Counted from the first letter of the stretch, positions 1 to 7,447 are shown. The stretch: 64,000 bases of DNA from Pseudoalteromonas prydzensis (GCF_001661495.1 NZ_BDDT01000010.1:1-64000), one strand, 5' to 3'. Numbers and translations are program-made. The notes: generated by a model from the letters alone, not told the origin.

Positions 1-125
1 CACAAGGTTTAGTGTCATTGAGAGATATTTGGATCAACATTCATTACGGGAGATGAACCGCCCATTGCGGACCCGCATGATGGGTGGTGTGGGGGCTGGA
101 GGTTAGAGACCTCCGGCTACCCGAT
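1..125 (+). mobile_element. 3' end of a group II intron (domains V and VI)
   Basis: Positions 55-88 form a 34-nt hairpin with the domain V layout: a 9-bp lower stem (ACCGCCCAT with ATGGGTGGT), a 2-nt bulge on the 3' side, a 4-bp upper stem (TGCG with CGCA) and a 4-nt loop. A second hairpin at 95-102/110-117 (GCTGGAGG with CCTCCGGC) fits domain VI, and the element closes with the typical CTACCCGAT near 125. The rest of the intron lies outside the window to the left. It is inserted exactly at the stop codon of the leftward nuclease gene and runs opposite to it, the arrangement known for group IIC-attC introns that invade integron attC sites. The class is inferred, because most of the ribozyme is not visible. 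Confidence 0.72.
3..56 (+). CDS. C-terminal tail of the intron-encoded reverse transcriptase/maturase (partial)
   Basis: Frame 3 is open from the window edge and ends at a TGA (54-56) that touches the first base of intron domain V. The last residues read QGLVSLRDIWINIHYGR. The position directly before domain V is where intron-encoded maturase ORFs usually end. Only 17 codons are visible, so the assignment rests on location rather than on a domain. Frame 2 is also open here and cannot be excluded. Confidence 0.35.
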   Translation, partial: QGLVSLRDIWINIHYGR

Positions 126-910
126 TATACCCACTCTTTCTCCAGCTCCTTGGGATAATCCAATAGAAGATACTGGTCTTTTACCTCTTTTGCCGTCAAT
201 GGAACTGTCTTAAGGTCACCACTATCTGTTGGGTAATCAACGACTATTGCGAATGTCTTTTTTTGAGCAATACTAAAAGCCAAAAGTCCTCTAAGTTTAT
301 GCTGAGCCAAACCATACACTTTAAAGTATTGCTTATCAGGCAATGATCGATGCACTGCTTCTGCATGTTTTTTGGATATAAATAAAGGTAAGTCTATAGG
401 GCTACCTTTTGGAAAAGCATATAGAGTCCCAGTTGGCTGTCCATTTGGCTCCTTTAACTCAGCGATATACCAAAATGGTTCACCAGTACAGTGATCTTCA
501 GGAATAAAGCTTGTCGTAATATGCCTTGATAGAACGTCGAATATAGTAGGCACATCATCTGCAGTAAGAGTGAGAATTCCATGCCTCTTAGCGACTTTTA
601 TTGCTCCAGATTGATAGCCGGTTCTTGAAACAAATACACCAACAATGTCCTCACCAATGTTCTTGATTTTTTGATGAAACTCTAACACTTTCCCCTGATC
701 TACAGGGTTTTTCCAATCTTTACATTCGATAGCAACACGATGTTTCACACCTACATTTTCGAATTCATAAAAAATATCAATTTCATATGACTCATCGGGC
801 GGCACTTGAAAAGTAGTTCTTTTGGAAACCCGTATTTTTTCGCCTCTTAGATTTAGTAGAGTGCTATATACGAAATGAATATAATCCTCAAACTCCGTAC
901 CTTTCTTCAT
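125..910 (-). CDS. Mrr-like restriction endonuclease family protein (integron cassette gene)
   Basis: A 261-residue protein whose N-terminal half carries a PD-(D/E)XK nuclease core: Asp45 in EIDIFYEF, then Glu62-Cys63-Lys64 in AIECKDW, then a Gln in DQGKVLEFHQ. This spacing is typical of the Mrr catalytic family, which cleaves modified or foreign DNA. The C-terminal half (about 130-261) is not recognised. A GAAGG ribosome binding site precedes the ATG. The stop codon TAA overlaps the right end of the group II intron, so the final base of the stop is intron-derived; the native end was probably the same, because the VCR-type attC start TATAAC also supplies TAA. The gene is read leftward like the other cassettes. 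A role in phage or plasmid defence is inferred. Confidence 0.7.
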   Translation of the reverse strand: MKKGTEFEDYIHFVYSTLLNLRGEKIRVSKRTTFQVPPDESYEIDIFYEFENVGVKHRVAIECKDWKNPVDQGKVLEFHQKIKNIGEDIVGVFVSRTGYQSGAIKVAKRHGILTLTADDVPTIFDVLSRHITTSFIPEDHCTGEPFWYIAELKEPNGQPTGTLYAFPKGSPIDLPLFISKKHAEAVHRSLPDKQYFKVYGLAQHKLRGLLAFSIAQKKTFAIVVDYPTDSGDLKTVPLTAKEVKDQYLLLDYPKELEKEWV

Positions 911-937
911 TAAATACCTTCTTAAATTCTTGAGTGG

Positions 938-1441
938 ATATAACGAGCCTGTAGAATAACTCGTTTTTAATTTATTTTTATTGATGGATTAACCATAGCC
1001 GAGTTCCTATTTTGATTCAATTAGTTACTTCGATTTTACGTCAAATATAAAAAGAGGATTTGCTGTTGCTTTAATTGGCTTTTTGCAAGGTATTACAGAT
1101 GTTTGAGTGGCTTATTTGGAGAGGTTGTAGCTTACCTTTATTAATGCAAAGTGTTTTCACGTATCAATATTAGCCTTCAAGATAATCCTCATTTACTTCT
1201 CTTTGTGCAAAAGGTTTAGTGAATTATTCACAAAGAGGCTCAGAGACGCTGGCTTTAGAGTAAAATAAACAAATGCAGCGCTCATAATATAAGCTACTTG
1301 CTTAACAGCCGCATCGACAGACGAAGTAAACGAATTTGCTTATTGAATTAGAGTTGATTTTGAATGGACCGTCACTTTATTAAAACGGTCAAAAAAAATA
1401 CTAGTGCCTATTGATAGAGTTAAGGCTCATATGTGTTATAT
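938..1441 (-). other. Candidate degenerate or interrupted attC of the PIN cassette; gene-free region
   Basis: The region between the two cassette genes has no convincing gene. On the minus strand it starts with ATATAAC (1441-1435) just after the PIN gene and ends with GTTATAT (944-938) just before the nuclease gene, complementary 7-mers expected for the outer ends of an attC. Next to them the blocks GAGCCT/AGGCTC and TAACTC/GAGTTA also match in complement, but with shifted bulges. The enclosed 0.5 kb is far longer than an ordinary attC (about 57-140 bp), so it may hold an insertion or an ORF-less cassette. A GTTAAGC core at 1308-1302 could be an internal boundary. Confidence 0.35.
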
Positions 1442-1470
1442 CACGGCAACACCAAGCTAAATCTTTGATC

Positions 1471-2577
1471 TTATTCACCACTTAAATCTAAATATTTGAC
1501 ACTAATCGTTTCACTATTATCTTCATTTAGTTCAAATGCAGAATCAGTAAAGTCTAACTCTGAAACTTCTGCATTTGCTCTAATACCATCCATATAATCA
1601 ATATTTACATAGGCTGAAAACACTTCAGTGTGCTTTTTAACAATATCGTTATGCAGGACAAACATATAGACTTTATCTTCCGGATCTCATGGGGAACGAT
1701 CGTAATCAGCAATTGAATAGTGAGCTTTTAGGACTACTTCAAAATCAACTTCATACTCAACATGTTCATCTGAGACTGAAATTATATTTTTGTGGTTTAT
1801 ACGAACAGACTCAATATCTATTTGGTAAATTTCATCATCGAACTCATTCGCCTCATCTGAATAAAATTCTGATGAGCTAATTATCTCTCTGGCACTTTCA
1901 ATTAAATTATCTTCTAGCTGCTCAAGAATACTATCTGCAAATTTTACTGGCTCTTTTAATTCTTCTTCTTTTCTAACAACCAAATCTAATAGGTCATCAA
2001 CTCTCTTTAAATGAATCAAGTTATCTAAAGTGTCAACATATTTTTCCATATCGCCATCATCACTAATGACATATAAAGTATGCCCCCGATCTTTGCTTAC
2101 TTTGGCTACCGCTTCAAGTACAAATGCGTCAGGAAATTCAGATTTTTTATTTGCTCCACCAAATGGAGGTTCTGACTTAAAGTACTTATCGAAAACAATT
2201 GATGCATCTACATTTTTTATATCTACAATTTCGGCTGAACTCTTATCAAGAAACTCTTCAAATTTTTCCAAAGCAATTTTATTAATATCCTCAGCTTTTA
2301 CTTTTTCAAAAATGCCGTGGCAAGCAAGCTCCGGAGTATTTCTTAAGAACATAGCGTCTTTTTGTATTTTCTTTATAGCTCTAGCCGATTCTTCTGCTTT
2401 TGATAATAAATGAGCTTTTATTTCATTGATCGTAATTTGTGTAATAAGAAGGTGAAGTCTTTCAGATTCAAGAAAGTCACAAAGCTTACCCAGGGCATGC
2501 TCATTAAATTGATAGTTTTTACTTTCATATGCTGAAGTATCAACAAATACCAATCTACTTTCTAGTTCAGTGCTCAT
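1471..2577 (-). pseudogene. PIN-domain protein gene interrupted by an in-frame TGA (integron cassette gene)
   Basis: The ATG at 2577 has an AAGGAAAC ribosome binding site and gives MSTELESRLVFVDTSAY. The Asp of VFVDTSAY, Glu residues around NEIKAH, Asp in EFPDAFVLEAV and the late ISDDGDME are the acidic residues expected of a PIN ribonuclease fold (DUF4935-like). Translation stops at TGA 1687-1689 after about 296 residues. The same frame then continues without a break from DPEDKVYMF to the stop at 1471, adding about 71 residues that look like the natural C-terminal beta-rich domain of these proteins. One base change (for example TGG to TGA) therefore splits a gene of about 368 codons. The shortened protein keeps the PIN core and could still act. 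The ORF upstream of 2577 is part of the attC and is not coding. Confidence 0.7.
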
Positions 2578-2591
2578 GAGTTTCCTTAGTG

Positions 2592-2676
2592 ATATAACGC
2601 CCGCAGCACGCGCGGCTTTGTAGTGAAGGCGCAGCCGCAACGAAAAAGCCGTCGCCGTGACTGCGATTGTTAAGGG
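2592..2676 (-). other. attC recombination site of the first integron cassette
   Basis: On the minus strand the site opens with CCCTTAACAATCGCAG and closes with GCTGCGGGCGTTATAT. Inner arms GCAGTCACG and CGTGCTGC pair except for one extra T, the extrahelical base typical of folded attC sites. A further GGCTTT/AAAGCC pair and a GC-rich central hairpin fill the middle. The opening resembles the TAACAATTCG start of aadA-type attC sites. It lies directly behind the stop codon of the small cassette gene and directly before the next gene. Confidence 0.75.
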
Positions 2677-2680
2677 CTAC

Positions 2681-2911
2681 TTACCTGATTTTTCTAGCAT
2701 ACCCCTTTTTGACTACTCTACCGATATAGCTATTTAAGCCTTGCCCAGCTCTTGCTAGCCTATGCATTTCGTTGATGCTGGCTACACCTGCACTTTGATT
2801 CGTGTATAGATAGACTGAGCCATCTCCGAACTGAACGGTGATTTCGCCTGCTCCAATTTCGTATGCAACCACATTCGAGTTACCCCCCAAGTTTTTATAA
2901 CGTTCCATCAT
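2681..2911 (-). CDS. Small KTSC-like protein (integron cassette gene)
   Basis: A 76-residue protein starting at ATG 2911 behind AGAGGAAGTA; a second ATG directly follows. The middle segment ITVQFGDGSVYLYTN followed by a lysine-rich tail (RVVKKGYARKIR) resembles the KTSC fold, a small beta-rich domain found alone or fused to lysyl-tRNA synthetase-like and nuclease proteins. The function is unknown. It is the cassette closest to the intI remnant, has its own attC directly downstream, and is therefore the first cassette of the array. No transmembrane segment or signal peptide is seen. Confidence 0.65.
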   Translation of the reverse strand: MMERYKNLGGNSNVVAYEIGAGEITVQFGDGSVYLYTNQSAGVASINEMHRLARAGQGLNSYIGRVVKKGYARKIR

Positions 2912-2953
2912 TACTTCCTCTTTAGTTGATACTACTTTGATTTGGAGCTAAAG

Positions 2954-3142
2954 CCCCTTAACATTTTAGTATTTATGCGGCACGCATCTTTCTGCCGATG
3001 TCACGCCCATGTATATAATAAATCTATTATTAACAAATAACTTAATGCATTGCCAACTATAATTTTTTATTGGTATTAAAGATATTCAGAAAAGAGAAAA
3101 AGCGCTCGTCGCTCATTTTTATATAAGCACATAATTAAAAAT
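2954..3142. other. Probable attI junction and leader between the first cassette and the intI remnant
   Basis: On the minus strand, GTTAAGGGG at 2962-2954 marks the upstream edge of the first cassette. Its first eight bases are the exact complement of the CCCTTAAC that opens that cassette's attC, as expected of a cassette inserted by IntI. The AT-rich DNA from here to 3142 lies where attI, the cassette promoter and the 5' part of intI should be, but I cannot define any of them. Confidence 0.4.
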
Positions 3143-3340
3143 GAGCTGTCGTTAAACTTAAATTTTGCTCGCAGTAAAAAACAAGCAAAACTGCCAGTCG
3201 TGATGACCCCAGAAGAAGTCAAAATATTAATGGCTCATTTAAATAAACGCTATTATCTTATTGCAGGCCTTATGTATGGTAGTGGTTTAAGAGTAATGGA
3301 AGCGGTGCAATTAAGAGTGAAAGATATTGGTTTTGATTAA
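3143..3340 (+). pseudogene. intI: Fragment of an integron integrase (intI remnant)
   Basis: About 65 codons translate without a start codon to a peptide that closely follows the middle of IntI tyrosine recombinases: LPVVMTPEEVKILMAHL, LIAGLMYGSGLRVMEAVQL and RVKDIGFD, in the same order and spacing. GSGLR contains the first catalytic arginine. The frame ends in TAA at 3338, and the DNA beyond shows no continuing homology in any frame, so the remaining catalytic residues (His, Arg, Tyr) are absent. The N-terminal half is also missing. The gene points away from the leftward cassettes, the normal intI/cassette geometry. It cannot encode an active integrase, so the array should be immobile unless an IntI is supplied in trans. 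Confidence 0.8.
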
Positions 3341-3545
3341 AAAATGATGCCATTACAATTTTGATGAGGATTCAGCAAAAAGCGCATTGTGAGAACATAG
3401 TATTGGTGATTTTTAGATAATTAAAAAGGGAAATTTACAACACCCAATGTTGTTTGAAGTAACTTATAAATTTATAGTGGAAAGTGTACTAAATTCATAA
3501 TAGTAATGTAAAACAATAATATACGGTAGTAAAATATTAGTAGTG

Positions 3546-3610
3546 AGGGCGTTCAGAATTCAGTGTTAGTTTACCTTTCAGGCTTGTACTAACCAGCTAT
3601 TTTGCGCCCT
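3546..3610. repeat. Imperfect inverted repeat in a gene-free stretch
   Basis: The stretch 3341-3623 has no gene that I can support. Near its right end AGGGCG (3546-3551) pairs with CGCCCT (3605-3610) and GTTAGT (3565-3570) pairs with ACTAAC (3588-3593). The nested layout recalls a folded attC, but the core bases do not fit well. It could instead be the end of the neighbouring gene's transcript. Confidence 0.3.
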
Positions 3611-3623
3611 TTAAATTACAACT

Positions 3624-4561
3624 CTACAGATTTTGGTTAGCAATTTTTCCAGTAAAGCCAGAGACTAAAGCCAATGACTTTTTATTTTGGCTGGCATGCC
3701 TATACATACAAGCAGAACGCCCAAAGCCTAACGAAGGCTCCTTCTCTTCATGAGGAAAAAATGCACTAGAGTTATATTCAAATAAAATGCCAGCTACATT
3801 GCGACCTGCATTTTTGGTGGATACATGTTCCTGCTCTTTAGCGAAATCCGTAATTGCTCTTTGTATTTCCATATCATATAAATGCACATTACTAGTTGCG
3901 GCTACTGTACCTTCAGGCAAAAGTACATCAGTCACGTCCAATGCTATCAAACCATACTTGTTTTTTCGATTCGCACCAATGCGTGTATCAATCTGACTTG
4001 ATGCTTTTTTAATACGAGAGGCTAATTTCTTTATGGACTTGATACGTTTACACTCTACGTACAACTTATCTTTACCTATATTGACAACAACATCACAGTC
4101 ATCTGTTAAATCAACTTCATATCCCCCTTGAGAAACCTAGAGGCAATATTCAGTTCAAACGCGAAGTCTCGTGCAGGGTCATCATTTTCCCCCTTTGCAT
4201 TCTTCTTGATTGCTTCGGCCCGCAAGCTCTTACCTGACATAACATGCTTGATACGATCTTTTAAACCCTCGTGCTTACCATCTTTAAAAGTGTTCCATAA
4301 ACGGATAATCTGACATGCCTCGGTCGCAGCTTGCATAAAATGATAAAAATCATCAATTAAGTCCTGTTCCGTTGGTACTTTAGCTCCAGGGTTAACAAAA
4401 GTTTTTAGCAAACGTTCATAGTCTCCCATTCGAGTACTTTTATACGGAAAACCCAGCTCTTCGGATAGCCATTTACACGATTCTGAAAATTCTATTCGAC
4501 GATCCTTAAACTCTCCTTCATACATTGCCGTTTTACTTATTTCCAACATTGAAATGCTCAT
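3624..4561 (-). pseudogene. Nuclease-like protein gene split by a frameshift
   Basis: The 5' half starts at ATG 4561 behind GGAG and runs for 151 codons. The 3' half is open in another frame down to 3624. Moving one base at the five-C run 4123-4127 (five G on the coding strand) joins them smoothly: SRFLKG is followed by GYEVDLTDDCDVVVNIG and then KLYVECKRIKSIKK. The rejoined protein would be about 312 residues. The Asp of DCDVVV and the Glu-Cys-Lys of YVECKR resemble the D...ExK core of PD-(D/E)XK nucleases. No close family is recognised. A single-base slip in a homopolymer could be a real mutation, a phase-variable site or a sequencing error. Confidence 0.6.
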
Positions 4562-4687
4562 ATATCTCCGAACTCAAGTAATTGTTAATGTCGGAATAAA
4601 CGGCGAGGAATTGTAGACTACGATAAATGACGAAGGAGCGTAAGCCTACAGTTTTTGCATCCACAGTTTTATAAATGCTAAATGCAC

Positions 4688-4792
4688 TTAGGTCGATAGG
4701 TGACCAGCAGCGTAGCCGACCCCAGTAGCCCAAGTTGTTTCGAACATTGAACTGAAAAGAATACGAGCACGAGCTTTTAATGTTTTTGCCAT
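4688..4792 (-). CDS. Short ORF with a perfect Shine-Dalgarno sequence (34 residues, unknown)
   Basis: ATG 4792 is preceded by AAGGAGGTGTCT, a full anti-16S match with ideal spacing. The product MAKTLKARARILFSSMFETT continues to a TAA at 4688-4690, with a basic N-terminus and a mildly hydrophobic rest. A longer ORF begins at 4924 in the same frame, but the ribosome binding site points to 4792. It lies about 125 bp upstream of the split nuclease-like gene and on the same strand, so it could be a leader peptide, a small regulator or a remnant. I do not recognise a family. Confidence 0.35.
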   Translation of the reverse strand: MAKTLKARARILFSSMFETTWATGVGYAAGHLST

Positions 4793-4891
4793 AGACACCT
4801 CCTTAAATTTGCCTGCCGTGGTTGATAGGACCATTTGGATACTTGCATATCGAATAAGCACAAAAATAAGGGCTACGGAGCCAACAAACGC

Positions 4892-4910
4892 CCAAGGAAT
4901 CGAACCTTGG
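4892..4910 (-). other. tRNA T-arm-like fragment
   Basis: On the minus strand CCAAG-GTTCGATTC-CTTGG is a 5-bp stem with a loop fitting the T-loop consensus TTCRANY. Upstream I could not build the D arm, anticodon arm or acceptor stem, and no CCA follows. It looks like the 3' scrap of a tRNA gene, the kind of sequence mobile elements use as attachment sites, or a chance match. Confidence 0.35.
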
Positions 4911-4976
4911 CCTACCTCCCCCATCAGCCTAAGTACACTCTTTTAAGAGCTATTTAAAAACACATATCTAAATAAA

Positions 4977-5708
4977 TTAAGACTTTACTTTATTTTCCAT
5001 ATTCTGCAACCTATTCACTATCCACCTATAGCTGCATGGCTTTAGCTCAACTAAATCAGCCTCACGTCTTTCTGCATTAAGCGTATCAAGCTGTTCAAGA
5101 AACTGGTCATACACCTTCTGGTACCTCATCACGGTATGCGTGCGCAGGTATTCGTTTATCACTTCATCAATGAGATCATGGACTTCTTGAGGCAGTTGCT
5201 TGGTTCGGTTGCCTTTGGCCTTATGTTTGGGCATCAGTGCGTGTTTATCCCAGCCGCTTTCCACAAAGGCTTTGTTCCAATAGGCTAGCGTGCGCCATGA
5301 CGGTGGGCCACTGTCGTTTATCTCCGCCGCCTTTTGCGCAATATACGGGGTTAACCATTTCTCGGTATAGGCTGGAACGCTTTGTTCAATTGCGCCTTGC
5401 ACATACCTATAACGTCGCTGCATTTCTTTTTTTGATGCAACATCTTCCGCAGTTTCTGCTTTAGGCTTTTTAACGGTACTGAGTGGTTTAAAGCTTAGCT
5501 TGGTTGGTAGCTCACGCCGCGCAATGGTTCTAAGCTGACCGTTTGAAACCAGTTGTTCAAGTTTTGGCTTTGCAAAATTAAACCGCCCACCGCTTTCAAT
5601 ATCCGTCAACACCACATCACTACCCGCAATGCTTTCAACCGCAAAGTAGGAGCATGAATGCTCCGATAGGCGTTTAACTAAAATCAGGTCGGGGTTTTGC
5701 AAGTCCAT
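4977..5708 (-). pseudogene. N-terminal part of a TniA/TnsB-like transposase (DDE domain missing)
   Basis: The frame opens at 5750, but the ATG at 5708 (MDLQNPDLILVKRL) has an AGGAAA ribosome binding site and is the likelier start, giving 243 residues. The part SWRTLAYWNKAF, the basic stretch ending KAKGNRTK, LPQEVHDLIDEVINEYL and the final SYRWIVNRL follow the DNA-binding helix-turn-helix layout found before the catalytic domain in TniA, TnsB and Mu-type transposases. The protein stops at about the point where the DDE integrase core should begin, so it cannot catalyse transposition. It is divergent from the resolvase gene next to it, a partner often found in Tn402/Tn5053-type transposons. The family call is by pattern only. 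Confidence 0.5.
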
Positions 5709-5759
5709 TATGGTGGCATTTCCTAAAACGACGGTAAAGCACAAGTTCAAATAGCGTAT

Positions 5760-5861
5760 ACCCTAATTGAACATCACCAAAACAGGCTAAAAGTGTTCAT
5801 TTAGGGTGGTTTAAAGCGTTAGTACGCACTATGTTTATTTAGTCTAGATGCTAAATGAACA
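5760..5861 (+). promoter_or_regulatory. Probable res site or operator of the resolvase
   Basis: The gap between the divergent transposase and resolvase genes has an inverted repeat, ACCCTAATTGAACA (5760-5773) and TGTTCATTTAGGGT (5794-5807), identical at 13 of 14 positions when paired. A third copy CTAAATGAACA (5851-5861) sits six bases before the resolvase ATG. Repeated resolvase-sized binding sites in front of the gene are typical of res, where the enzyme also represses itself. Confidence 0.6.
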
Positions 5862-5867
5862 ATTGCC

Positions 5868-6425
5868 ATGAGTAAGATTGGATATGCGCGAGTTTCGACC
5901 ACAGATCAGTCTTTAGATCTACAAGTAGCCAAACTTGAGGAAACTGGTTGTGACAGGGTGTTTACCGACATGGCATCAGCATCGAATACCAAACGTGATG
6001 GGTTTCAAGCCCTACTTGACTACCTTCGTGCCGGTGATACCTTAATCGTGACTCGAGTCGACCGTATCGCTCGTTCCGTACTCGACTTACAAACCTTAGT
6101 GTACCACCTAAAATCCAATGAGATTCAGCTACAAGCGCTAGAGCAACCCATCTCAACCGACTCTGCTTCAGGAAAAGCTTTTCTAGATATGCTCGCCGTG
6201 TTCGCAGAGTTTGAACTCAATATTAGAAAAGAGCGCCAACTCGAAGGCATCGAAGCCGCTAAAAAAGCGGGTAAATACAAAGGCAGAAAACCAATATCAG
6301 ACAACACCAAACAAAGCATTTTATCGCTACGCGCAAAAGCTACACCGGTCAGCCAAATAGCAAGCACAGTAAACGTTTCAAGAAACACAGTTTATAAAGT
6401 TATCAATCAAGATATTAACAAATGA
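5868..6425 (+). CDS. Serine recombinase (resolvase/invertase family)
   Basis: A 185-residue protein of the usual small-resolvase length. The N-terminal catalytic domain opens with IGYARVSTTDQSLDLQ, whose Ser in YARVST is the nucleophile, followed by VTRVDRIARSVLDL with the conserved arginines and SGKAFLDMLAVFAEFE. The arm helix region KERQLEGIEAAKKAGKYKGR leads to a C-terminal helix-turn-helix (VSQIASTVNVSRNTVYKVI). It probably resolves cointegrates or inverts DNA at the repeats just upstream. Expression is likely self-limited by binding there. Together with the truncated transposase it marks the remains of a transposon. Confidence 0.9.
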   Translation: MSKIGYARVSTTDQSLDLQVAKLEETGCDRVFTDMASASNTKRDGFQALLDYLRAGDTLIVTRVDRIARSVLDLQTLVYHLKSNEIQLQALEQPISTDSASGKAFLDMLAVFAEFELNIRKERQLEGIEAAKKAGKYKGRKPISDNTKQSILSLRAKATPVSQIASTVNVSRNTVYKVINQDINK

Positions 6426-6481
6426 ATTAACTAGGTATAACATACTTAGCTTTGCTATCTGCTTGTGAAAAAGGAATAACA

Positions 6482-7447
6482 GTGGAAATATTGATACCAT
6501 TTGCTAAAGATAAAAATGGCTCGCTCGCATTTGTCGATGAAGTAGAAAGCGGTTTAGAATGCAATTGTTTTTGCATCAGCTGCGATATGCCTCTTTCCGC
6601 GCACAAGTATAAAACGAACATAAGACGCGATCACTTCAAACATGCACCGAAAGTAAACTCCGAAGATAAGCCATGTGAGATAAGTTATAAACGCGCTATT
6701 TTTTGGTTGTGCCGTAATATACTTGCTACCAATTCTAGCATTCACCTCCCTCGATATGTTGGTTTTCCAAACAGTGATAAATCCGATGAAGGTGTGTTGC
6801 TCACTGAAGAGAAGGTATACGAATATCAATCTCAAATAACATTAAACCCAGCTATTGAAAGCGCGCAAAACGAAATTGCGATCCTACACACTAATGACTT
6901 CGACATCACCCTTGTTTTAACGCTAGAGAGCTCTTCTTACCAATTTAGCTCTACATACAACCAAAAGTCCGCCATTGTAGTTGTCGACGTGAAGGATTTT
7001 AGAAAGTACGTTGAAGGCAAAGTAAATGGCTACAGAGAGCAAGTTGAATCTGAATTACTTGAGAAGCAAAGCATCAAGCATTGGCATTACTACCCACAGC
7101 AAACACAAAGGTTTACAGAGTTTTATCGTAGTAAAAATCAAAAAATACAACTCGCTAAAAAGGAACAAGCACAACTTAAGTGGGAGGAACAACAGCAACT
7201 GGCAGAAGAGATCGAGCCGGTATATGACCCAGTTTATGGATTTCAGCAAAACCCCCGCTATAAAAGAAAACCGACACGTGCTTTTAGGGAAATTATTGAT
7301 CTAAATCCCGCACCAAAACAATACGAAAAGAGATGGTTTAGATGTGGCTACTGTACGAATATTTGGCAACGCTCAAGTACAGATGTTCCTTACTCTGTTG
7401 ATGAAACGCCATGCCCATCTTGCGATCACCTTATTATAATTGGTTAA
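6482..7447 (+). CDS. CoiA-like zinc-finger protein, possible nuclease
   Basis: The frame opens at 6452 with TTG, but GTG 6482 has AAGGA seven bases upstream and is preferred (321 residues). The N-terminus has CNCFCISC (Cys27-Cys34) followed by RRDHFKHA, the zinc-binding and HFxH signature of the competence protein CoiA family, some of whose members are restriction-endonuclease-like. The middle contains a beta-rich segment with SAIVVVDVKDF, which could be a nuclease core. Residues 210-245 are Gln/Lys/Glu-rich and probably helical. The C-terminus has a second zinc ribbon, CGYC and CPSC. It is followed after 10 bp by the ART-like gene and is probably co-transcribed with it. Natural competence is not implied; DNA sensing or cleavage is the inference. 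Confidence 0.6.
   Translation: MEILIPFAKDKNGSLAFVDEVESGLECNCFCISCDMPLSAHKYKTNIRRDHFKHAPKVNSEDKPCEISYKRAIFWLCRNILATNSSIHLPRYVGFPNSDKSDEGVLLTEEKVYEYQSQITLNPAIESAQNEIAILHTNDFDITLVLTLESSSYQFSSTYNQKSAIVVVDVKDFRKYVEGKVNGYREQVESELLEKQSIKHWHYYPQQTQRFTEFYRSKNQKIQLAKKEQAQLKWEEQQQLAEEIEPVYDPVYGFQQNPRYKRKPTRAFREIIDLNPAPKQYEKRWFRCGYCTNIWQRSSTDVPYSVDETPCPSCDHLIIIG

Noticed and set aside
1371..1398. Possible terminator hairpin GACCGT/ACGGTC
   Set aside because: The run next to the stem is A on the plus strand and lies before the stem on the minus strand, so neither direction gives the needed T tail.
2030..2413. 127-codon plus-strand ORF
   Set aside because: It is antisense to the PIN-domain gene, is rich in Ser, and has no family features.
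2578..2640. N-terminal extension of the PIN gene
   Set aside because: These codons coincide with the attC, and the ATG at 2577 has the ribosome binding site.
4533..4733. 66-codon minus-strand ORF
   Set aside because: It overlaps both the short ORF with the better ribosome binding site and the nuclease-like gene, and has no good start signal.
4880..4960. Complete tRNA gene
   Set aside because: Only the T arm can be built; no anticodon arm, D arm or acceptor pairing was found.
6452..6481. TTG start of the CoiA-like gene
   Set aside because: The GTG at 6482 has a clear AAGGA site seven bases upstream and the TTG has none.
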